Shown one piece after another: positions 34,971-45,756 of a DNA stretch of 64,000 nt. This stretch comes from Bretschneidera sinensis (lineage: Eukaryota > Streptophyta > Magnoliopsida > Brassicales > Akaniaceae). Both the position numbers and the translations under genes were made by a program. Each line of letters starts with the position of its first letter. The first letter of the stretch is position 1. The notes under the pieces are model-generated. The model did no database searches. It saw only the letters and a program-made list of their open reading frames with translations, and had not been told where the DNA came from. The DNA is taken from positions 39,846,620-39,910,619 of the forward strand of contig CM043700.1 of the NCBI GenBank assembly GCA_023935145.1. Direction: 5' to 3'.

Positions 34971-35889
34971 AAGAGATTTTTGAAAATGTATACATGTTGA
35001 ACCCAAAACATTTATCGCATAATCATCATTTTCACACAAATTATTGACCCATTTAACAAAATTTCTTTACTTACCTTTGCTATAAGGATGTTGTTTTTAG
35101 AAATCTAAATAAAGATTCAACGGTAAGATCATAACTATTAAAGTAATACATAAGTTTGAATGACCCTACTTGATTATCGGGTTTATTGCATGGCAGATCC
35201 TTGAACTATATACCCATAACATTTAACTTTCTGAACTATTAATTTGACACAAGGGATCCTTGAACAATGAATTAGTATCAATCACCTCTTTAAATCCATT
35301 TTTTGGCAAGAAACTTAACCAAGTGAGGAACTTAAAAGAGAATTTCACTAGTTCAATGGTTTGCCTATATCCAATTTTTTGAGCAAATATTCAACATGTA
35401 GTAATAATCAAATGGAAGAATCCCCATTTGTTGTATTTTCGTTAAGTTTTTTGCCGAAAAATATATTTCAAAAGTTGTTTGCTACAAACCGATTCATAGT
35501 TCAAGGACCTTGTGTGTCAAATTAATAGTTCAGAGAGTTAAATGTTATGAGTACAAAGTTCAAGGATCTGTGCTGCAATAAATCCTCAATTATTTGACAT
35601 TAAATTGTAAAGAAATAACTTTAAGATTTTTAGTCTTTTGTATACTCAAATAATATATATGCCTCATATTGAGGAAATGTGTTATTTTCTAGAAGAAACA
35701 ATATCGCAATGAAAAATAAATAAATTAAACATCTTTTAAATGATTAGAGAAAAAAATTAAAAAAAAAAAGCAAGAACATAATGTAAAGCAAGACGTAACA
35801 TTTGAACTTGAGGGCCTTAATTGCCATACCTTTTATTAACACATAAGGATGATGAGTTACATATTTCTCATTAATTTCCTAAAGGCAAG

Positions 35890-35948
<59 letters not shown>

Positions 35949-36011
35949 GATGCTTAAAGTCATTATTGAGTCCAATTATAATGCTTATAAAAATTGTTAC
36001 GAGTATTATCC
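34971..36011. repeat. Duplicated segment (copy 2 of 19336-20329)
   Basis: Homologous to 19336-20329 over its full length, including the fold-back element. A TA repeat has expanded at about 35897-35943. It ends ATTATCC next to a CACTA terminus. Confidence 0.8.
35179..35585. mobile_element. Fold-back MITE-like element (copy 2)
   Basis: A 407-bp counterpart of 19542-19947 with the same inverted ends GGGTTTATTGCA...TGCAATAAATCC. The right arm here is closer to the left arm than in copy 1. Confidence 0.75.
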
Positions 36012-36300
36012 CACTACAAAAAAAATGCAATTTATTGACGGATAGCTATACTGATGGATTTAAACTCCGTCAGTATATCCGATCTATATCGACGGATTTA
36101 AACTCCGTAAGTATAACTTAGAGTTATACTAGCAGATTTAAACTTCCGTCACTATCGCTTATATATACATGGATCTATACTTATGAATTTTTAATCCGTC
36201 AGTGTATATATAAGCCATAGTGATAGAAGTTTAAATCTGTCACTATAGAGCATGTATAAACTAATGGATTTTTAATCCGTAAGTATAGATCTTGTATATA
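36012..36300 (+). mobile_element. Left terminus of a CACTA transposon
   Basis: CACTACAAAAAAAATGC at 36012 follows the target TCC (36009-36011). Six or so subterminal repeats follow, built on GACGGATTTAAACTCCGTC and TCCGTCAGTATA. Each is itself an imperfect inverted repeat. The right-hand end of the element was not found downstream. Confidence 0.75.
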
Positions 36301-36670
36301 ATTTAATAATTAATAAGAATATAATTAAATATTTTAATAATAGTAAATATTTAAAGTCAATATAATTAATTAATTAGATAATATAATATAGTTATATTTT
36401 AATATTATTGTAATACATATATAATATATAAATAATAATTATATTATTAACTAGTGTACATAACATAATAACAAATTAATATAAGATAATGAATTGAAAT
36501 AATGTAACTAAATATTATGTACAAATAATATATAGTATATAAATTATACTCATATAATTAACTAATATGTATAGTTAAAGAACATAATATTGTTATAATA
36601 GTACATATATATCATATAAATAATACACGTAAATACATGAAAATGCCATATATGAACATGTTAATTAGAG
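36301..36670. other. Very AT-rich stretch
   Basis: Mostly A and T with short TAAT/ATAT runs. It may be CACTA interior. No ORF. Confidence 0.5.
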
Positions 36671-36840
36671 TTTTAGGGTTTATGGTTTTAAGGTTTAGGG
36701 TTTAAGGTTTTAAAGTTTAGAGTTTAGAATTTAGAGTTTTAGGGTTTAGGGTTTGGGGTTTTAGGGTTTAGGTTTTTAAGGTTTAGTGTTTAGAGTGTAG
36801 GGTAATTATGGTTTTGGTTAATTAGGGTTTAATGTTTGAT
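36671..36840 (+). repeat. Degenerate interstitial telomere-like repeats
   Basis: About twenty variants of TTTAGGG / TTTTAGGGTTTAGGG occur in 170 bp on the plus strand, mixed with TTTAAGG and TTTAGAG forms. This is the plant telomere unit in a decayed, internal setting. Confidence 0.7.
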
Positions 36841-38439
36841 AGTTTTGCATAATTAAGAGTACGTACGAAATAATGATTTTTCAATATGTCAGTCAATGAT
36901 ACTCTTTGTTCGTTTGTTGATAAACTTAATTTTTGATTAAAATTCATAGAATTTTAAATTAATTTTATAATTTTAAATTATATTACATAATTATTTTTAA
37001 AAAAAATTCCTTGCCAGAAGTCAAAACTACGTAGTTTTGATTTTTTTTTTTAATACCCTTGCCAAACTCTTTCCCTTTTCTCTTCATACTTCCCAAAATA
37101 TTTTGCCCGTCATTTGGTCCCCTAATTTTTCTCCAAAATGTCCCCTCCCACTCTCAACCTCTTAAGTCTCAGCTCCATAACCCTAATCCTCTTTTTTAAC
37201 CAAAACTTTCCTTGTCGCACAATCACCCGCTCTACCTTAGCCGCTCACCCTAAAAAAAACATTCATCTCTCTCACTACAAGAAAAAATGGCATCAACGAC
37301 GGATTATTAATATAATTATAATTATTATAATCAATATCATTATAATATTATTATAATAATATTATCTAATAAAAAAGTAATATGTCAATTTTTTGTTTTT
37401 TATTATAAATTTATCAAATAGCAACCACAAAAAATTATTTTTGGTTGTGGGCTTAATGAAAATATTTTTCCCGAAAATTTCAGTTCCCAGTTGTTTTTTG
37501 CACCAAAAAAATAGAATTGGCCAACAAAGGAAACGACCTCGTTTTATTAAGGAAGCAAAACAAATCCTACAAACTTGACTTCTTCATTCACTGGTCTTCG
37601 ACTCATTCACAGACACACACTCTCTCTCATTTATAGACCCACCCTTCCCCTTCCCCTCTCTTCAATGACACACACACACACACATTCCATCTTTCTCTCT
37701 CTCTCTCTCTCTCTCTGAGATAATATCTAGTTATTCTCTGGCTCTTTCTTGCACTAACCATTCTCATCTCTGTCTTGCACTCTCAAAAATGTCGTACCCA
37801 TCCTCATCTCTGCCATTTGCATCCTCTTTATTTCAACCCTAACCTAGTTTGTGAAACCTATACATGGCCATTCTCATCAAAATCTAGCCTTCTCAGTCAT
37901 TCTCTTCTGTCTCTCCAACTTTCAAACCCATCGGTCAAACGTACCCATTCTCAAACCCTTTTCTATAAGTGGGTTCTCTTCTCTTATCCTTTCTATTTTT
38001 GCTCCCTTTTTGGGGTAAAGCTCACATTTTTTCTCCACCTTCCAGCAGCACTAGTTGTGGCTCTAACTCTCATCACGACTGGGTTTCAATTTTCAGGGGA
38101 ATCTATCTTTTTCTCTTTTCTTTCCGACAGCACTAGCGGCAGCTCTGACTCTCTCCACTGATGGGTTTCAATTTTTAAAAGTATTGATGCCAAAAATGTG
38201 TTTTGTTGAGCTGAAGGATGGGCCTCAGATGTATCTGCACAGGGAAGGGAAAATGAGCTTGGGGTCGCTCGAGGGGGTGCCTCAGGGGATGCTCTGAAGC
38301 TTTAGTTAGAGCGAGATAACGTGTAAGAAGGGACATGTGTTCCCTTTTTAGCTCAAGAAAAGTTGGATCGTTTGGAATGCGTACCTGGGTCTCTTTATAG
38401 GGCATTGGAAGTGGTATATCACCCAGGGCGGTGACGATG
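36841..38439. other. Unassigned region with a second CACTA-like terminus
   Basis: CACTACAAGAAAAAATGGC at 37273 followed by AACGACGGATT looks like another CACTA end, here without a matching partner. 37010-37270 and 37570-38160 are C/T-rich, with CA and CT repeats near 37670-37720, and read like an untranslated leader. The open frame at 37775-38161 (128 codons) has low-complexity composition and no motif I recognise. Confidence 0.4.
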
Positions 38440-38822
38440 TGACGCCCCAATTGGGTTGGGTAATGATGCCTAGGAAGCCCAGCTAGGTGGCTAGGGGCTG
38501 TTCACTCGGGCTTCACCTTGCTAGCTTGATCAGGAGCCGTCCATACCTATAGGGTAGTGGGTGACCTGACGCCCCAACTTTGTTGGCAATGATGCCTAGG
38601 TGGCCAGGGGCCGTTCACTTGGGTTTCGCCTTGCTAGCTTGATCAGGGGCCGTCCATGCTTCTGGTGCAGTGGGTGACCTGACACCCTAACTTGGATAGA
38701 AATGATGCCTAGGAAGCCTAGCTAGGTGGCCAGGGGCCGTTCACTCAAGCTTTGCCTTGTTGGCTTGATCAGGGGCCGTCTATGCCTCTGGGGCAGTGGG
38801 CGACCTGACGCCCCAACTTAGT
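38440..38822 (+). repeat. GC-rich tandem repeat, 113-127 bp unit
   Basis: Units start with TGACGCCCCAACTT or close variants at 38440, 38567, 38680 and 38806. Three units are complete (127, 113, 126 bp) and the fourth breaks off. Shared wording includes ATGATGCCTAGG, AGGGGCCGTTCACT and GCTTGATCAGGGGCCGTC. The middle unit lacks a 14-bp piece. Much more GC-rich than its surroundings. Confidence 0.85.
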
Positions 38823-38924
38823 TTGGACCTGGATCCCCTGTGTCTCGACCCATTGGCTTACCTTTGCCATGCCATAGCCAACGTGTTGTCTCCTTATTGG
38901 CTGGGTATTTTTAGCCATATCAAA

Positions 38925-39586
38925 AGGAATCTATCTCACCAATCACCATCAGCTTCAATACTCTTTGTGGTAATTACATTATGCTATCTTTCTTTGGTTT
39001 GTGGGATATGCATCATTCTAGTTACATATACATGAATCTTTTTATCAGAACAAGTGGCCCTGACACATTTTTCACTCATAATCTAATATGGTTTCAAGAG
39101 GATATTTTATAGTTATCCTTATAAACCACCAACAAAAAAGGGCTTGAAATATTTTATTTTTAGTTTTATGTTATTGGGAAAGCTATATATAGTCTTCATG
39201 GACTTTACAATTTTAGAGCTGGATATATATTGATCTGTATTTTTGCAATTTCCTTCAATTTCAGGGTGTGTTATTAATATACTTTTACTTAATTAAAAAT
39301 TAGTTACTTTTTTGTTTGGGGCTGTACATATTTCAAACAAAATGATTGAATTTAACAAACTCTATTTGCTTTCTAATTACATTTGGATATTTTCCTGTTC
39401 CAATTTCTAGTTTCAATACTTTGATAGTTTTTTATAAGTAAATACTTCAATTATTTTTTTTATTTTTTTTACTACTTTGTAATGTTAAGTTATTGCTTGA
39501 TCTATATAAGATAAATACTATTAAAGATTAGTAGGAGATATTAAACAGGTTATTGATTCATGTCTTAATTCGACTTGGTGTTATAG
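38925..39586. repeat. Duplicated non-coding segment left of the Sirevirus fragment (copy 1)
   Basis: Nearly identical to 61163-61830, from GAATCTATCTCACC to the TTATAG before an exon-like stretch. AT-rich, no ORF. Confidence 0.7.
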
Positions 39587-39680
39587 GTTGGTAAAAAGCT
39601 ATCAAAACTAATTCAAGACTCAAGTGGTCATACACCTAGAACTGAACAAGGCAGGTGGCAATCTGAACTCTCTCAAGTGG
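39587..39680 (+). other. Exon-like stretch of unknown origin (copy 1)
   Basis: After a T-rich run and TTATAG, an open frame reads VGKKLSKLIQDSSGHTPRT and on through QGRW. The duplicate at 61833-61904 keeps the frame with a few residue changes. It ends where Sirevirus RNase H sequence begins. It could be a transposon or host-gene exon; I do not recognise it. Confidence 0.3.
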
Positions 39681-40113
39681 CTATTGAGCTGATTTTGGAG
39701 GTTGTAAGTTAAATAGAAAAAGCACTAGTAGAACATGCCAATTTCTAGATGCTATGTTAATCTCTTGGTTTTCAAAGAAACAAAATTCAGTTGCACTATC
39801 AATCGTTGAAGCGGAATCTGTAGTCATTAGTAGTTGTTGTGCACAAATTTTATGGATGAAACAACAACTAGAAGATTATGGTATGTGTTTTCAAAATATT
39901 CCAATTCATTGTGACAACATTAGTGCTATCAACTTGACAAAAAACTCAATTCAATATTCTAGAACCAAATATATTGAGATAAGACATCACTTTATAAGAG
40001 ATCATGCTCAAAAGTGTAATATTAAACTAGAATTCATTCCTTCCGAATATCAAATTGCTGACATTCTTACAAAACCTTTGAATAAAGATAGTTTTTGCAA
40101 AATATACTGTTAA
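39681..40113 (+). pseudogene. Sirevirus (Ty1/copia) RNase H end of pol, copy 1
   Basis: It begins within the RNase H motif GCKLNRKSTS, loses one base at about 39750, and continues in the frame SWFSKKQNSVALS, CDNISAINLTKNSIQ, YIEIRHHFIRDH and IADILTKPLNKD to a stop at 40111. These are the standard closing motifs of copia RNase H, with wording closest to Sireviruses. Only about 145 codons of pol remain. Confidence 0.85.
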
Positions 40114-40308
40114 TGGGATTGATTTTTTTTAATATGTGGGTGTTTGATTGGATTTACATTCATCATTTGCATTTGTACCATTGAGTAAATGAAGATTAAT
40201 CCCTAATTTAATATTTCTATCACTCAAAAATGGTATAGAACAAATTAGACTTGCAATTCTTCAAACTAGAGTTCAGATTTTTCTTTGAAAATCCTGATCT
40301 AGTCGACT

Positions 40309-40522
40309 GAATACAATTATTCAGTCTACTGACACACTTTTGCCTCTACAACTGAACTATCTGCCACTTTTTAAGTCGACTGAATATGTTTAGCCTGTCG
40401 ACTGAATAACATCACTCAGTCGACTGAATTAACTTCTTCAGTCAACTGCATCACAAGCCATTTTGAAACCCCTCTCTGCCATTATTTCAATCAATTGAAA
40501 ATACTTGTCTAGTCGACTGAAA
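40309..40522. repeat. Array of CAGTCGACTGAAT-type motifs, pol-env spacer (copy 1)
   Basis: About seven variants of TAGTCGACTGAAT / CAGTCGACTGAAT lie about 200 nt after the end of pol and 490 nt before the env-position ATG. Confidence 0.8.
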
Positions 40523-40768
40523 AACACGATTTTTAAGATTTTAAACTCTTCATTAGTTTTTAACACTCCATTAAAACCCTTTCTAAGATTCTCTCTAAAA
40601 ACTCTCACACACTCAAAACACTTCAAAGCTCAAAATTTCTACTAATTGTTTCCACCAAATCCCCTTTTATTGCTCAAAATCATTACCCATTCCTTAAAAT
40701 CCCTTGTTTCTCTCTAAAATCTTCACATTTTGAATTTTGTTTTTTGAAATCCCTAAAAAACACAAAAA

Positions 40769-40770
<2 letters not shown>

Positions 40771-40850
<80 letters not shown>
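40771..40850. repeat. (CT)n microsatellite
   Basis: About 80 bp of pure CT. The homologous position in copy 2 is 62992-63066. The ORFs read through it are artefacts. Confidence 0.95.
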
Positions 40851-40851
<1 letters not shown>

Positions 40852-41013
40852 ACCAGATTTTGACAAAATCAATGTTCGCACTTCACTATCTCATTACGAC
40901 AAAGTACTAAGACTCAAATACCCACTCTTTTACCCTCGATTCGAGTTCTAAAATCCCCTCACTTCTCAAAACTCGTATCTCTTGGTTTTTTTTTTCAATT
41001 TTCTCTCTCGTCT

Positions 41014-42080
41014 ATGGCTAGCCAACCCAAACAATACAAGATGGTCCACTCAGGTCAAGGTAATCCAACTTCTCATAAGCACAAGGCTGCCGCTAGAAAA
41101 AAAGGAAAATCTAAAGAAGGAGAAGGGAGTGAACCTCCAAATGACGACCCTCCAAGGGATCACCTTAATGCTTCTTACTTTCAAGACAACTATGCTAAGG
41201 AGGGGTATGTCACTGCCATACAGACTAAATCCAATAGACCTGGTAGAGTCTCAGATTTTTTTTACTCTTAACTTCAATAATTTTAATCTTAGACCTCTAT
41301 TTGATAGGCAGGGTTGGATTGATCTAGTCATTTTTCAAGAAAAGTTTTATCCTAAGCTAGTGCATAAATTTTATGCAATTTTACAACAGTTTTCACCTTT
41401 ATCAACTAGGTTTTCCACCATTGTATTGGGACACAAGCTCACTGTCACTCCCAGTGTCCTTCATGACATCCTAAAGTTATCCACTGAGGGGATCAGATAG
41501 ATAGGAGATAGGTGACTCGATGATTTTGACTATCAAAAGGCATGTAGTGTTATTAAAGGGGATAGGAATTACATTTACCAAAGTCAAACCTATAATACCT
41601 ATCTTGACCTTCCTCTAGACTTTAGGATCTTAACCCTAGTCATTATCTAGACTTTAAACCCCAAATTAGGCAACCTAGATTGTCCTTCCAAATTAGGCAT
41701 CCTCCTCATCTACTACCTTAAGACAGGGACCCCTAATACTCTATACCCCATCATCCTTATTAATATGGTTGTAGGGCATAATAGTGATGCAGGTGTCCTT
41801 CCTTATGGCATGATCATAACCTTGCTCCTAAAGCACTTCGGAGTACCTCTTCATGAGTCTGAGGCATAGGAACTTGACTCTAAGAATGTCATCGACATTT
41901 TTTCTCTCAAGAAGATTGGGTGCATGGTTCAAGATCACATGGTCCTCTCTAAGCCTGGTAAGAAAATTCGGATTAGCAACGAACCACTCGAGGAAGAAGA
42001 ACTTATACCCGAGGCTCTTTGGAGGACTCCACCGAGACCAGAAAGCACAAGACACTCAGGAAGCTCTCAAGACACTATCC
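41014..42080 (+). pseudogene. Sirevirus env-position ORF, copy 1 (broken)
   Basis: ATG at 41014 opens a basic, Lys/Gly-rich start (KHKAAARKKGKSKEGEG). After a frameshift near 41250 the frame continues FNLRPLFDRQGWIDLVIFQE, HKFYAILQQFS and LTVTPSVLHDILKLS, with stops at 41498, 41510 and 41648. This resembles the envelope-like ORF found after pol in Sireviruses, by position and by the W-x(n)-P-x-LV-x-FY pattern. No transmembrane segment is clear. The end is joined to Athila RNase H at about 42085. Confidence 0.6.
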
Positions 42081-42084
42081 TTAA

Positions 42085-43767
42085 AGCTTTGTATTCTACT
42101 ACTGAAAATGAATAGTTAGCTGTTATTTTTCCTTTAGAGAAGTTTAGATTATACCTGATTGGCTATAAGGTTATTGTGTTTATTGATCATGCTACTCTGA
42201 GATATTTCTTTTCTAAGAAAGATGCAAAGCCTAGGTTAATCATATGGGTACTCTTATTGCAAGAGTTTGACTTGGAGATCAAAGACAAGAAGGGCGGTGA
42301 AAATGTGGTTGCAGATCACTTATCAAGGCTACCTTATGAGGATGACAAAAATGAGCTACCTTTGAATGAGAACTTCCCCGATGAAAAATTGTTCGCACTA
42401 GAGGTAACACTTCCATGGTATGCTGATATTGTCAATTATATAACTGCTAAGGTTTTTCCTCCAGGTATGACCAGTCAAGAAAAGAAGTGGTTGACATCTA
42501 TGTCTAGACACTACCATTGGGATGACCCTTACTTATTCAAATTTTGTCCGGATCAAATCATCAGAATGTGTGTCTCAGAGGAAGAGCATTTGAGCTTATT
42601 ATAACATTGCCATCAGTTTGCTTGTGGAGGACATTTTAGGGCCAAGAGAACAGCTCTTAAGGTATTACAATATGGTTTTTATTAGCCTAATTTGTTTAAA
42701 GATATCTTCTCATTTTGCTGCTCATGTGATAGATGTCAGAGGACAAGTAACATCTCGTCCCGAAATCAAATGCCTTTACAAAATATTCACATAGTAGAAC
42801 TTTTTGATGTATGGGGCATTGATTTCATAGGTCTATTTCCTAAGTCCTATGGTTATTTATATATTCTTGTGGGTGTGGATTATATGTCCAAATGGGTCGA
42901 GGATATCCCTTTAAAGACTAATGATCATAAAGTGGTTGTGAAGTTTCTACAGGATAACATCTTTACCCGATTTGGGACTCCAAAAGCAATCATCAATGAT
43001 GGTGGCAGCCACTTTCATCATCACTCTTTTGCCGCACTAATAAGAAAATATGGGATCACCCATAAAGTTGGCACTCCATATCATCCTCAGACCAGTGGCC
43101 AAGTGAAGATAAGTAACCGAGAGATCAAAGGAATCCTGGAGAGGACTGTGAATCCTAGTAAAAAGGATTGGTCTTTGTATCTAAATGATGCTCTATAGGC
43201 ATATAGAACAGCTTACAAGACACCAATTGGCATGTCTCCATACCACTTAGTGTTTGGGAAAGCATGCCATCTGCCGATAGAGTTTGAGTATCGAGCATGT
43301 TGGGCCATAAAATAGTTCAATTTTGACATAAAACAAGAGGGTGAGAAGAGGAAGCTGCATTTAAATGAGCTGGAAGAATTAAGATATGATGCATATGAAA
43401 CGCCAAGCTCTACAAAAAAAATGACAAAAGCCTATCATGATAGACAACTGGTAAGGAAAGAGTTTCATGTAGGACAAAAAGTGTTGCTCTACAACTCAAG
43501 ATTAAGACTGTTCCCAACTAAACTAAAGTCCAAATGGTCTGGTCCTTATATGGTCACCAAGGCTTTTCTCATGGTGCTTTGGAAATCCATGGTTCCAACG
43601 GCAATCAGACATTCACGGTAAATGGACATAGAATCAAGCCATATCTTGAAATCAACTTACCACCAAGAGATGAAGATTTGGCACTTCAAACTGTCCAGTA
43701 TGCAGCAGAGCCAAAAGCACTTGAGTCACATGAGGTGGACTTTAAGTGCCCCCTTCCAAGAGAGTAG
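42085..43767 (+). pseudogene. Athila RNase H end and integrase, interrupted
   Basis: The frame reads [24 protein letters not shown], then [20 protein letters not shown] and DHLSRL (RNase H end). Integrase follows: HCHQ...CDRCQRTSN zinc region, [20 protein letters not shown] (usual catalytic Asp present) and [16 protein letters not shown], then [20 protein letters not shown] sequence with Trp replaced by a stop, and RLRLFPTKLKSKWSGPYMV. In-frame stops are near 42112, 42602, 42683, 43196 and 43312, with frameshifts near 43410 and 43565. Confidence 0.88.
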
Positions 43768-43960
43768 CACTAAAGCTACTAAAGAGAGCGCTTGAGCAGT
43801 TCAGACTTTGATAAACATGTAGCTTAAGTGCCTCTATTGAGGTCAATGGTACTGAGGCCACTAGGTGTGGTACAGTTTTATTTTGCTAATTGTTCTCATT
43901 ATTTTTCATTTTTTTTAGTCCTTTTTATAGTTTATTTGATTGTCAGCACTTTTTGCCCTT

Positions 43961-44058
43961 GTGATTGAGCGCACTACCGCACACACATGCGAATAAGTGC
44001 GATCGAGTGTACAAGTGCGATCGAGCATACTTCATAATACGTTCGAGTGCACTCGAGG
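43961..44058. repeat. GTGCGATCGAGCGCAC-type motifs, first spacer cluster
   Basis: Four variants: near 43961 (GTGATTGAGCGCAC), 43997, 44015 and 44040. The motif recurs at 44505-44585 and in the LTR at 47271-47382. Confidence 0.8.
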
Positions 44059-44279
44059 TAGAGAGTCATATGTTAGTTTAAAGTCACTTTATTCTGTTAA
44101 AGATTTTTACTTTCACTCTCACTGTTTTTACTCTCACACTCAGAAACCCACTTCCCTGCACTCACTCACTTCACCCGCACCAAGACACTCCGTACACTCA
44201 TGAAACTCACCCCACTTGCCACCACACACCACCATGCATACCCCATACGCCACCGTCCCCACCCCCTCTCTACAATAAG

Positions 44280-44407
44280 GTAAATTCCGTTTCAAAACCA
44301 ACCCCCTTCCCCAATCTTTTCAGTTGTTTATTTTTCCTTAGTTTTTGTGTTCACATATACTACTTTCTTTGTATTATTTTTCGGTTGCTTTTGAATATTT
44401 TTTGCAG
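44280..44407 (+). other. Candidate intron in the Athila pol-env spacer
   Basis: AAG/GTAAAT at 44279/44280 fits a plant donor site, and a T-rich run ending TTTTTTGCAG/G at 44407 fits an acceptor. The 128-bp candidate lies between C/T-rich leader-like DNA and the env-position ORF. Prediction only. Confidence 0.35.
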
Positions 44408-44504
44408 GAGGTTGAGATATCTTTTTAAGAAGTGCTCGATCAAAACTTGGTTCACTAATCACCCACAAACTGTTTGACAAAATGCCTCAGTCACATATCT
44501 GAGA

Positions 44505-44585
44505 CTGCGATCGAGCGCAGGAGCTAGTACGATCGAGCGCAGAGGGACAGTGTGCTCAAGCGCACATCGTTGTGATCGAGCGCAA
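44505..44585. repeat. GCGATCGAGCGCAG-type motifs, second spacer cluster
   Basis: Four variants at about 44505, 44527, 44551 and 44570, ending 24 nt before the env-position ATG at 44609. Confidence 0.8.
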
Positions 44586-44608
44586 ATAGAACAGAAACCT
44601 CATTAAGG

Positions 44609-45756
44609 ATGCCAAAGCAAGTTGCCTCCACCTCTCATGCCTCAGGCAGCCATGTCCAGTCATCCCGACCAAGTTTCGAACAACAAGAGATCTTGTTTGA
44701 AACTACATTGAACATCGATGTTGATTTTAAGAACTTGGAAGCCACTCAATGGGTGGCTCAAGAATTCAAGCACCGGGGATTAAAGAGGCTGTTCAAGCCT
44801 GTATGCTCTACTGCCTACACCCGATTTGTCGTCCAGTTTTATGAGAACCTGTCGTTCGACAGTAGCAGGCCGAATGTATTATCCTTATCGGTAAAGGGAA
44901 GTATATAGATGTGACCTCTACGGATATACCTGCAGCTATTCACTGTTGTGATGAGTCATCTCCAGAGGACACCCAGATGGAGGAGTAGCCTGAGATCTTT
45001 CCCTTGTCCTCCATTATTGAGGACATGTGTGCTGGGCAGTATGCCGATCGGCACAATAATACGGGGAGTCGATCCATGTTACCTCCACGACTCTGGCTCG
45101 TGGATTCTATTCTCCAGTGGAATGTGTGCCCGTTGGAGCACAAGACCCATAGGAGGGACCAATTCTTACAAGCATTATATACCTTCCATAGAGGCCACTG
45201 GTACTCCATCCCGACTGTCATCTCGAGTCAGCTACATAAGTTTTGAGACCATGTCCATGCACACCAGGTCACCACGGTGAATGCATAGGAGCTCACATTC
45301 CTATTCTTCCTCGGCTACCTATTCAAGAAGAAGGGAATTAAGGAATTTTCCATTGATGGACCAATATGGGAGCACCCATTCTTTGGGAAGGCTCAGTGGA
45401 CCCTGAGCCAGTCCCACATGCCCAGAGGACCCCGAGAGCCTACACCTGCTGCTAAAAGGGTGGAGGATGATCCCATGGAGACCAAGCACCCCACAATGAG
45501 CCATACTTGGGAGAAGGATTATTCAGACATGGGACCCATAGGGTACCAGCACATTCTTGACGAGATATCCTCTCTCCGGTTTGAGCTATCTGATATTCAC
45601 CGGGAGGATAGAGATGCGACATTGCTCGTGCATAAGTGCATTGATGGTTTAGAGGCACGCTTTACGAGACAAAAGGCGATGCTCCAGGCCATTGTTGATC
45701 GACTACCTCCCGCCCCTAGTACCTCCTCGACTGCACCACCTGGAGACCAGCAGTGA
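44609..45756 (+). pseudogene. Athila env-position ORF, broken
   Basis: ATG at 44609 opens a Ser-rich start, then HRGLKRLFKPVCSTAYTRFV and a YENLSFDS region. A frame break follows near 44900, then SSIIEDMCAGQYADRHNN, RLWLVDSILQWNVCPLEHK and SQLHKF in a second frame, and from about 45418 a third stretch ending with a Glu/Arg-rich likely coiled coil and a Pro/Ser/Thr tail to a stop at 45754. It resembles the plant protein family named putative plant transposon protein, often found at this place in Athila elements. No signal peptide or membrane segment seen. Confidence 0.6.

Noticed and set aside
37775..38161. 128-codon ORF as a host gene
   Set aside because: Low-complexity C/T-rich DNA, no recognisable domain, no duplicate or splice support.
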